Positions 4,550 to 10,001 of a DNA stretch of 10,001 nt are shown here, one piece after another. The DNA comes from Clostridia bacterium (GTDB taxonomy: Bacteria; Bacillota; Clostridia; UMGS1810). A program made the position numbers and the translations under genes. The notes under the pieces are model-generated. The model was not told where the DNA came from. It saw only the letters and a program-made list of their open reading frames with translations, and ran no database searches. The stretch is taken from positions 1 to 10,001 of the forward strand of contig JAFYUA010000062.1 of the NCBI GenBank assembly GCA_017549745.1, read 5' to 3'. Each line of letters begins with the position of its first letter. Position 1 is the first letter of the stretch.

Positions 4550-6376
4550 ATGCCATCAGAGAAAAATAAAAAAAACACAAATAAAAAACCCACCCCCCGC
4601 GCATCTTCCAAAAAGCCAAAGCCTCAGCCTGGCTCAGGCGGTCTGCGCTTTGAGATTTTTGCAATTTGTGCAATAGCGCTTTGCATGTATCTTCTCATAT
4701 GCATCTATTCAAACGCGGGCGGCTTTGTTGGCTCATGGATCAAAAAGATTATCATGGGTCTTGCAGGCACCTGTGCCTATATCCTGCCTTTTGCCACGGC
4801 GGCACTTCTCATCTATTCGCTTTGCAACCGCCACAAAGAGAGCAACAAAGCCAAATATATCATGACCTACAGTGCGGTTGCAGTGCTCGGCGCTATTTTT
4901 CAGCGCATTTTTGCGAGCGATGTGGCTCCTGCCGAATGGTTTGCCAACGGCAGTGCAGGCGGCATAAGCGGCGGCTTTGTGGGCGGCGCGCTCACGGCAG
5001 TGCTCAGCATCTTCGGCACAGCGGGGTCATATCTTATCCTGTTTTGTGCTCTCATCGTGCTTGTTATTCTCATTTTCAATATATCCCTTGCTCACTTTTT
5101 CGACTCGGTGCGCCTTATGGTGCGTGAGCTTGGCGCCAAAGAGCCAAAAGCGCCTGCCAAAGCTAAACCTGCTACAGAGACCAACCGCGGTGTAGCCATC
5201 GACCCCGACCTTGAAAGGGCGGCTTTTTCTGACCGCGAGATTGTGTTCAACATTCCCGAAGAGGAAAGCACCCCCACAGAGGAAGAGAGCTTTGCCGACC
5301 CTGAGATAAGAGTGTATGATGATGTGACATCAGGACCTGAGGACATGGAACCCTCCGACGAAGAAAAAGAAGCCAAAAAGCTCTCCGATGATGAAAAAGA
5401 ATCCATCGACCGCGAAATCAAAGAAGAGATTGAGGGCGCCGAAAAGAAAAAGGAAATCATTGAATATACCTACCCTTCAACCGATCTTCTCAGCAAGCCT
5501 CAGCCCGTGGTGGGCGGAGCCAATGTGCAGGACGAGCTCAGGAGTAATGCCCGCCAGCTCATCGAAACTCTGCACAGCTTCAAGGTTGACGCCAAGGTTG
5601 TGGAGATAAGTCAGGGCCCCACCATCACCCGCTATGAGATAGAACCTGCCGAGGGCATCAGAGTAAATCAGATAACCAACCTTTCCAAAGACATCGGCCT
5701 CAAGTTCAAAGCCGACAAGGGCGTCATGGTGGCTCCCGTGCCCGGCAAATCCACCATAGGCATCGAGATAGAAAACAAAACCCCCAGCACGGTCACTCTG
5801 CGCGAGGTTATCGAGAGCGACGAGTTCAAAAACCACAAATCCAAGCTTGCAGTGGCTCTGGGCAAGGATGTAAGCGGCAAGCCCATCATCATGGACCTTG
5901 CCAAAATGCCCCATCTTCTCATTGCAGGTGCCACAGGCGCAGGTAAATCTGTGTGCATCAACACCCTCATCATAAGCCTGCTCTACAAAGCCGACCCCAA
6001 CGAGGTCAAGCTTGTGATGGTCGACCCTAAGCAGGTTGAGCTTGGCGTGTACAACGGCATTCCGCATCTGCTCATTCCCGTTGTAAAAGATGCCAAAAAA
6101 GCCACAGGCGCGCTCTCGTGGGCAGTGCAGGAAATGACCGAGCGCTACAGCATATTTGAACGCAACAATGTGCGCAACATCAAAGGCTACAACGAGCTAA
6201 TGGAGCGAAACGGCACCCCCGAGAACAAGATGGCATCCATTGTCATCATCATCGACGAATTTGCCGACCTCATGATGGTGGACCCGCTGATGTTGAAAAC
6301 TATGTGTGCCGAATTGCGCAGCTTGCCCGTGCGGCAGGCATGCATCTTGTCATTGCCACCCAAAGACCTGTTGTAA
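4550..6376 (+). CDS. ftsK: DNA translocase FtsK/SpoIIIE, N-terminal and motor part, cut by a frameshift
   Basis: This frame encodes the first 578 or so residues of an FtsK/SpoIIIE DNA pump, which moves chromosomal DNA through the division or sporulation septum. A basic start (residues 1-31) precedes four to five membrane helices (about 32-183). An acidic, low-complexity linker covers about 195-305. The motor follows: DNA-reading beta segments, Walker A GATGAGKS (460-467) and Walker B VIIIIDEFADLMM with the acidic pair D569-E570. After VDP (about residue 579) the frame loses all similarity, reads about 30 unrelated residues and stops at 6376. Homology continues in the -1 frame from 6286. AAAGG lies eight bases before the ATG at 4550. 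As written, this product lacks the end of the motor and the gamma domain and could not work alone. SpoIIIE is an equally good name, because the total length of about 785 residues matches it. Confidence 0.9.
   Translation: MPSEKNKKNTNKKPTPRASSKKPKPQPGSGGLRFEIFAICAIALCMYLLICIYSNAGGFVGSWIKKIIMGLAGTCAYILPFATAALLIYSLCNRHKESNKAKYIMTYSAVAVLGAIFQRIFASDVAPAEWFANGSAGGISGGFVGGALTAVLSIFGTAGSYLILFCALIVLVILIFNISLAHFFDSVRLMVRELGAKEPKAPAKAKPATETNRGVAIDPDLERAAFSDREIVFNIPEEESTPTEEESFADPEIRVYDDVTSGPEDMEPSDEEKEAKKLSDDEKESIDREIKEEIEGAEKKKEIIEYTYPSTDLLSKPQPVVGGANVQDELRSNARQLIETLHSFKVDAKVVEISQGPTITRYEIEPAEGIRVNQITNLSKDIGLKFKADKGVMVAPVPGKSTIGIEIENKTPSTVTLREVIESDEFKNHKSKLAVALGKDVSGKPIIMDLAKMPHLLIAGATGAGKSVCINTLIISLLYKADPNEVKLVMVDPKQVELGVYNGIPHLLIPVVKDAKKATGALSWAVQEMTERYSIFERNNVRNIKGYNELMERNGTPENKMASIVIIIDEFADLMMVDPLMLKTMCAELRSLPVRQACILSLPPKDLL
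6281..6286 (+). other. Frameshift point within ftsK
   Basis: Codon GAC (6281-6283) is followed by CC and then GCT at 6286 in the frame that continues the family sequence (ADVENYVCRIAQLARAAGMH). Restoring one C to the three-C run gives VDPADVENYVCRIAQ without a gap, as in relatives. No slippery heptamer lies here, so programmed frameshifting is unlikely. A sequencing or assembly error, or a true one-base deletion, are the main options. Confidence 0.85.
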
Positions 6377-6906
6377 AATTCATCACAGGCAACATCAAAG
6401 CCAATGTGCCCAGCCGTATTTCATTCATGGTGGCATCGGTGCGCGACTCTCAGACCATTCTCGACATTGGCGGCGCCGAAAAGCTCATAGGCAGGGGCGA
6501 TATGCTCTACATGCCCGTGGGTGAGACCTCGCCGTCACGAATGCAGTGTGCCTTTGTGTCTGATGATGAAGTCAACGCGGTGGTTGCATCTGTCACCAAT
6601 GGCACCGAGGCAGTGTATGACCCCAATGTAATAGAACAAATCGAAAAAGACGAGGGTGAATATAAACCCGATGGCGAGGATAGCGGCGATTGTGACGAGC
6701 TTTTGGCAGATTGCATCGACATGGCAATCACAAGCGGTCAGATATCCACCTCGCTTCTCCAGCGCCGATTCCGCATTGGCTACAACCGCGCAGGCAGCAT
6801 CATCGACCAGATGGAAGCGCGCGGCATCATAAGCGGACTCGACGGCAACAAACCCCGTCAGGTGCTCATAACCCGTGAGCAATACAACGAAATGCTGATG
6901 AAATAA
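6286..6906 (+). CDS. ftsK: FtsK/SpoIIIE, C-terminal part in the shifted frame
   Basis: This frame carries the rest of the translocase: CRIAQLARAAGMHLVIATQRP, then KANVPSRISF, DSQTILD and GAEKLIGRGDMLYMP of the RecA-like motor. An acidic spacer leads to a C-terminal gamma winged helix, QISTSLLQRRFRIGYNRAGS, the domain that reads KOPS/SRS polarity sequences. The only early start-like codon (GTG at 6304) has no ribosome binding site, so this is not an independent gene. Two spots depart from the usual family sequence: PVVKFITG where PSVDVITG is common, and DSQTIL where DSRTIL is common. Whether these matter is unknown. The stop at 6906 is 12 bases before ygiQ, with a GGAG ribosome binding site between. 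Confidence 0.88.
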   Translation, partial: ADVENYVCRIAQLARAAGMHLVIATQRPVVKFITGNIKANVPSRISFMVASVRDSQTILDIGGAEKLIGRGDMLYMPVGETSPSRMQCAFVSDDEVNAVVASVTNGTEAVYDPNVIEQIEKDEGEYKPDGEDSGDCDELLADCIDMAITSGQISTSLLQRRFRIGYNRAGSIIDQMEARGIISGLDGNKPRQVLITREQYNEMLMK

Positions 6907-6918
6907 ACGGAGATTTTT

Positions 6919-8859
6919 ATGCCAAACAATCCCTTTTTGCCCATATCACGCAAGGATATGGACGAGCTCGGTATAGAGCAGCTTGATTTTGTATATGTGT
7001 GCGGTGATGCCTATGTGGACCACCCCGCCTTTGGCCATGCCATCATAAGCCGTGTGCTCGAAAGCCTCGGCTACACTGTGGGCATCATTGCTCAGCCCGA
7101 CTGGTCATCGACCCATGATTTCATGCGCCTTGGCGCGCCAAGGCTTGCTTTTCTGGTGTCGGCAGGCAACATAGATTCCATGGTCAATCACTACACCGTC
7201 AACAAAAAGCGCCGCAGTGATGACCTCTATTCCCCGGGCGGCAAAAGCGGCCACAGACCCGACCGCGCCACCATTGTATATTGCAATCGCATCCGCGAGG
7301 CTTTCCCAGGCGCGCAGATTATCATTGGCGGCATCGAGGCAAGCCTGCGCCGCTTTGCCCACTATGACTATTGGGACAACAAGGTACGCAGGTCAATTCT
7401 GCTCGACAGCCGCGCCGATTGCCTCACCTATGGCATGGGTGAGAAGATAATAGCTCAGCTTGCCGACTCTCTCAGCTCAGGAATCCCCGCAGCCGACACC
7501 GACATTGACGGCTGCTGCTATATCCGCAAAAACACAGATTTTCTCACTGATTATATTGAAATCCCATCTTATGAAGAGGTGCGTGATGACAAGCGCAAAT
7601 ATGCTCTTGCCACAAAGCTTGAGTTTGACAATCAGGATTCGGTCACTGCCAAAACCCTTGTGCAAAAGCATGGCGACCGCTATCTTGTGGTCAATCCCCC
7701 CATGGTTCCGCTTGAAGAAAGTGAGCTCGATGAGGTGTATGAGCTCGGCTATGCTCTCACATATCACCCCATTTACAAACCCCTCGGCGGCGTGCCTGCC
7801 ATAGACGAGGTCAAGTTCTCCATCACTCACAACAGAGGCTGCTTTGGCGAGTGCAATTTTTGCGCGCTCACCTTTCATCAGGGCAGAGCAGTGCGCAGCC
7901 GCAGTGTGGACTCGGTGGTTCGCGAGGCTCATAGGCTTGCGTCGCTGCCTGATTTCAAAGGCTACATTCATGACATTGGCGGCCCCACTGCCAATTTCAC
8001 TCATGCCTCGTGCCAAAAGCAGCTTGCCAAAGGCACATGCTCAGCGCGCAGGTGTCTGTATCCCACGCCGTGCAAAAACTTAAGTGCCGACCATGCCAAA
8101 TATCTTCGCATGCTAAGAGCCGTGCGCGCAATCCCTGGCATAAAAAAGGTGTTCATTCGCTCAGGCATTCGCTATGACTATCTGCTTGCCGACAAAAGCG
8201 ACGCGTTTTTGCGCGAGCTTTGTGAGCATCATGTGAGCGGTCAGCTCCGCGTTGCCCCCGAGCACATCAGCGACAGAGTCCTTGCTCTCATGGGTAAGTC
8301 GCCTATTAAGGTGTATGACAAGTTTTGCGCCCGCTTTGATGCGGCGTCGAAAAGGGCGGGCAAGGAGCAATATGCAGTGCCGTATCTTATGAGCAGTCAC
8401 CCGGGCAGCACACTCGAAGATGCCATAGAGCTTGCTCTCTACACCAAGCGCCACCGCATCAATCCCAAGCAGGTGCAGGATTTTTATCCCACTCCGTTCA
8501 CTGTGTCCACCTGCATGTACTACACGGGCATCAACCCCCTTGACATGACCAAGGTGTATGTGCCCAGGGGCGAGGAAAAGCTCATGCAAAGAGCACTGCT
8601 TCAATACTCTGACCCCGCCAATCACAACCTTGTGATAAAAGCACTCAAAAAGGCGCACCGCGAGGACCTCATAGGCTTTGGCCCCGATTGTCTGGTAAGA
8701 CCAAGGCTTTTAAAAGATGAAAAAAAGACCACTTCAAATACAAAGCACAGAAAGGAAATAAAAAATGAGCTATCAGATTTTAGACGGAAAAAAAGTGTCA
8801 CAAAAGGTAAAGGACGACCTCAGCCAAAAGGTGGCGCAGCTAAAGCAAAAAGGCGTTAA
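6919..8859 (+). CDS. ygiQ: YgiQ family radical SAM protein
   Basis: The 646-residue protein matches the uncharacterised radical SAM family YgiQ (about 600 to 740 residues). The N-terminal domain has DFVYVCGDAYVDHPAFGHAI, FLVSAGNIDSMVNHYT and GGIEASLRRFAHYDYW. The radical SAM core carries the 4Fe-4S motif CFGECNFC (C308, C312, C315). A second Cys-rich stretch, GTCSARRCLYPTPC, follows later in the core and is typical of the family. The C-terminal part (DFYPTPFTVSTCMYYTGINP) matches the DUF3362 region. The reaction is unknown. It follows ftsK by 12 bp. The tail is odd: after an A-AAA-AAG heptamer at 8721-8727 the frame gives 43 mainly basic residues that overlap folD by 95 bp. A -1 shift would instead stop at the TGA of 8766-8768. 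The start and core are secure; the true C-terminus is not. Confidence 0.92.
   Translation: MPNNPFLPISRKDMDELGIEQLDFVYVCGDAYVDHPAFGHAIISRVLESLGYTVGIIAQPDWSSTHDFMRLGAPRLAFLVSAGNIDSMVNHYTVNKKRRSDDLYSPGGKSGHRPDRATIVYCNRIREAFPGAQIIIGGIEASLRRFAHYDYWDNKVRRSILLDSRADCLTYGMGEKIIAQLADSLSSGIPAADTDIDGCCYIRKNTDFLTDYIEIPSYEEVRDDKRKYALATKLEFDNQDSVTAKTLVQKHGDRYLVVNPPMVPLEESELDEVYELGYALTYHPIYKPLGGVPAIDEVKFSITHNRGCFGECNFCALTFHQGRAVRSRSVDSVVREAHRLASLPDFKGYIHDIGGPTANFTHASCQKQLAKGTCSARRCLYPTPCKNLSADHAKYLRMLRAVRAIPGIKKVFIRSGIRYDYLLADKSDAFLRELCEHHVSGQLRVAPEHISDRVLALMGKSPIKVYDKFCARFDAASKRAGKEQYAVPYLMSSHPGSTLEDAIELALYTKRHRINPKQVQDFYPTPFTVSTCMYYTGINPLDMTKVYVPRGEEKLMQRALLQYSDPANHNLVIKALKKAHREDLIGFGPDCLVRPRLLKDEKKTTSNTKHRKEIKNELSDFRRKKSVTKGKGRPQPKGGAAKAKRR
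8721..8727 (+). other. In-phase A-AAA-AAG slippery heptamer near the end of ygiQ
   Basis: The zero-frame codons are GAA AAA AAG, so the heptamer has the phase needed for -1 ribosomal slippage, the same sequence used in E. coli dnaX. After a -1 slip, 13 codons lead to TGA at 8766-8768, overlapping the folD start as ATGA. The run of seven A is also a place where sequencing drops bases. No strong downstream hairpin was seen. Confidence 0.4.
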
Positions 8860-9619
8860 CCCGGGTCTTGCCGTTGTCATAGTGGGCGATGATTCGGCAT
8901 CGAGAGTATATGTGAACAACAAGAAAAAAGCATGCGAATATTGCGGCATCTACTCCGAGGAATATGCACTCCCTGCCTCCACCACCGAAGATGAGCTTCT
9001 TGAGCTTGTGGAAAAGCTCAACACCAAAGCCGACATTCACGGCATACTCGTGCAGCTTCCTCTGCCCAAACACATCAATGAAGAAACCATCATCAACGCC
9101 ATCCGCCCCGAAAAAGATGTGGACGCATTCCACCCTGTGAATGTGGGCAAGATAATGATTGGCAATTTTGATTTTCTGCCCTGCACTCCTGCAGGCGTTA
9201 TGGAGCTACTTGACGATGCAGGCATCGACCTTTGCGGCAAGCACTGCGTGGTAATTGGCCGAAGCAACATTGTGGGCAAGCCTCAGGCAATGCTCCTTTT
9301 GCACAAAAACGCCACCGTCACAATCTGTCATTCCAAAACCACCAACCTAAAAGAGGTAGCTCGCACTGCCGACATTTTGGTGGTTGCAGTGGGCAGAGCC
9401 AAGATGGTGAATGAGGAATATATCAAAGACGGCGCAGTGGTAATCGATGTGGGCATGGACAGAGACGAAAACGGCAAGCTTTGCGGTGATGTCGATTTTG
9501 ACTCGGCATGCAAAAAAGCTTCCTACATCACTCCCGTTCCCGGCGGCGTAGGCCCCATGACCATTGCCACACTCATGAAAAATGCAGTAACTGCCGCTAT
9601 TCGCCAGAGCGAAATTTAA
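8765..9619 (+). CDS. folD: Bifunctional methylenetetrahydrofolate dehydrogenase / methenyltetrahydrofolate cyclohydrolase FolD
   Basis: FolD interconverts 5,10-methylene-THF, 5,10-methenyl-THF and 10-formyl-THF, linked to NADP, in the cytosol; in anaerobes it serves one-carbon supply and may run in the Wood-Ljungdahl methyl branch. The 284-residue length is standard. Visible signatures are VVIVGDDSASRVYVNNKKKA with catalytic Y49 and K53, ILVQLPLP with Q97, KDVDAFHPVNVGK with the folate-binding Asp, the dinucleotide site GRSNIVGKPQA (165-175) and PVPGGVGPMT (257-266). The ATG at 8765 has AAAGGA eight bases upstream, and the protein begins MSYQILDGKKVSQKV as relatives do. Its first 95 bases are shared with the ygiQ frame as written. 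A hairpin follows at 9636-9672. Confidence 0.97.
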   Translation: MSYQILDGKKVSQKVKDDLSQKVAQLKQKGVNPGLAVVIVGDDSASRVYVNNKKKACEYCGIYSEEYALPASTTEDELLELVEKLNTKADIHGILVQLPLPKHINEETIINAIRPEKDVDAFHPVNVGKIMIGNFDFLPCTPAGVMELLDDAGIDLCGKHCVVIGRSNIVGKPQAMLLLHKNATVTICHSKTTNLKEVARTADILVVAVGRAKMVNEEYIKDGAVVIDVGMDRDENGKLCGDVDFDSACKKASYITPVPGGVGPMTIATLMKNAVTAAIRQSEI

Positions 9620-9635
9620 GGTGACTCTATCGCTT

Positions 9636-9672
9636 CAAACAGTGAAAAATGCTATGCATTTTTCGCTGTTTG
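9636..9672 (+). terminator. Hairpin after folD, probable terminator
   Basis: A 17-bp stem (9636-9652 with 9656-9672) contains one G-U wobble and a three-base loop. It starts 16 bases after the folD stop. The sequence after it has only short T runs (GAGCATTTGG), so a classical U tract is absent; the T run lies inside the 3' arm. Position and stability favour a transcription end or RNA-stabilising structure for the ftsK-ygiQ-folD cluster. Confidence 0.6.
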
Positions 9673-9710
9673 AGCATTTGGTTTGGTGGTTTTGCCAAAA
9701 ACCTGAATTA

Positions 9711-9726
9711 GCGAAAAATTTTTCGC
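9711..9726. repeat. 16-bp perfect palindrome upstream of the tRNA promoter
   Basis: GCGAAAAA joined directly to TTTTTCGC gives a perfect palindrome without spacer, eight bases before the -35 of the tRNA promoter. The half GCGAAAAAT also occurs, as its complement, in the folD hairpin (9658-9666). It may be an upstream promoter element, a protein site or the remnant of a terminator; the sequence does not decide. Confidence 0.5.
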
Positions 9727-9734
9727 AAAAAGTA

Positions 9735-9763
9735 TTGACAAATCAATTTTTATATGATAATAT
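9735..9763 (+). promoter_or_regulatory. Promoter of the tRNA cluster
   Basis: TTGACA (9735-9740), 17 bp, then TAATAT (9758-9763); GATAAT at 9756-9761 overlaps it with a 15-bp spacer. The element ends 19 bases before the first tRNA, a usual distance. The stretch from the -10 to the tRNA holds no other gene signal. Confidence 0.7.
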
Positions 9764-9782
9764 ATACGAGTCGCTCAGTTAT

Positions 9783-9855
9783 GGGAGCTTAGCTCAGCTG
9801 GGAGAGCATCTGCCTTACAAGCAGAGGGTCATAGGTTCGAGCCCTATAGCTCCCA
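9783..9855 (+). tRNA. tRNA-Val (anticodon UAC)
   Basis: The 73 bases fold into a full cloverleaf: acceptor GGGAGCT/AGCTCCC with discriminator A, D stem GCTC/GAGC, anticodon stem TCTGC/GCAGA with loop CTTACAA (anticodon TAC at 9816-9818), and T stem ATAGG/CCTAT with loop TTCGAGC. All stems pair fully. No CCA is encoded after base 9855. It is the first gene of the tRNA cluster. Confidence 0.97.
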
Positions 9856-9877
9856 TTTCTTTTACAATTTAATATTC

Positions 9878-9950
9878 GCTGGTGTAGCTCAATTGGCAGA
9901 GCAGCTGATTTGTAATCAGCAGGTTGCGGGTTCAAGTCCCATCACCAGCT
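9878..9950 (+). tRNA. tRNA-Thr (anticodon UGU)
   Basis: A 73-base cloverleaf: acceptor GCTGGTG/CACCAGC with discriminator T, D stem GCTC/GAGC, anticodon stem GCTGA/TCAGC with loop TTTGTAA (anticodon TGT at 9911-9913). The T stem GCGGG/CCCAT has a C-A mismatch (C9927 with A9941) beside a G-U pair; the usual base there would be G. CCA is not encoded. It follows tRNA-Val by 22 bp and is very probably co-transcribed. Confidence 0.95.
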
Positions 9951-9953
9951 TAT

Positions 9954-10001
9954 GGGGAGGTTCCCGAGTGGCCAAAGGGGACAGACTGTAAATCTGCTGC
10001 A
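9954..10001 (+). tRNA. tRNA-Tyr (anticodon GUA), 5' part only
   Basis: The first 48 bases of a class II tRNA: 5' acceptor strand GGGGAGG, TTCCCGAGTGGCCAAAGGGG as the D arm, and anticodon loop CTGTAAA with anticodon GTA at 9988-9990. The anticodon stem ACAGA/TCTGC has an A-C mismatch in its outermost pair (A9981 with C9997). The long variable arm and 3' half lie beyond the window. It follows tRNA-Thr by only three bases. Confidence 0.88.

Noticed and set aside
5477..6067. Long minus-strand frames inside ftsK (and similar ones inside ygiQ and folD)
   Set aside because: They mirror strongly biased codons of the real plus-strand genes and show no family motifs or ribosome binding sites.
6281..6310. 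Programmed frameshifting in ftsK
   Set aside because: The junction has no slippery heptamer and no clear stimulatory structure; a base loss in the C run explains it better.
9621..9872. 83-codon open frame after folD
   Set aside because: It runs through a hairpin, the tRNA promoter and the whole of tRNA-Val; the reading is an accident.
1..10001. CRISPR arrays, insertion sequences, phage or toxin-antitoxin systems
   Set aside because: No regularly spaced repeats, transposase or integrase genes were seen. The lone XRE gene has no toxin-like partner next to it; its divergent neighbour is a glycosyltransferase.

Overview
The window looks like a chromosomal segment of a Gram-positive anaerobe of the class Clostridia (Bacillota). 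The evidence is an FtsK/SpoIIIE translocase of SpoIIIE-like length (about 785 codons once repaired), a YgiQ-type radical SAM protein followed by folD, strong purine-rich ribosome binding sites, and a mixed tRNA cluster (Val-Thr-Tyr) without encoded CCA ends. Genus and species cannot be told from the sequence alone.

The window has two compositional halves. Bases 1 to about 3205 are strongly AT-rich and hold a leftward operon of envelope-glycan genes: a GT-C type membrane glycosyltransferase (2858 to 1491), a UbiA-family enzyme of the decaprenyl-phosphate phosphoribosyltransferase type (1531 to 695), and a HAD phosphatase fused to the start of a GtrA domain (679 to beyond base 1, TTG start). 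A small XRE-type regulator (2982-3200) is transcribed divergently. The 123-bp divergent region holds a consensus leftward promoter (TTGACA, 17 bp, TATAAT), a weaker rightward promoter sharing the same -35 bases, and two copies of the palindrome TACTCA-N5-TGAGTA. Each palindrome lies in the spacer of one of the two promoters. I infer that the regulator represses both the operon and itself. The operon could make a polyprenyl-phospho-pentose from PRPP, dephosphorylate it, flip it across the membrane and use it to decorate a surface polymer.

Bases 3210 to 10001 are more GC-rich and look like core chromosome. A 22-bp perfect inverted repeat separates the regulator from a convergent 60-residue protein of unknown function. 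Next comes a YihY/BrkB membrane protein, also leftward, with a clear terminator. Rightward from 4550 runs the cluster ftsK/spoIIIE - ygiQ - folD. The ftsK homologue is broken by a one-base frameshift at 6283-6285, just after Walker B. The ygiQ reading frame overlaps folD by 95 bp after an in-phase A-AAA-AAG heptamer; a one-base shift there would end it in an ATGA overlap with folD. The two anomalies may share a cause, namely missing bases in homopolymers.

The right end holds a hairpin after folD, a short palindrome, a TTGACA promoter, and tRNA-Val(UAC), tRNA-Thr(UGU) and the first 48 bases of tRNA-Tyr(GUA).
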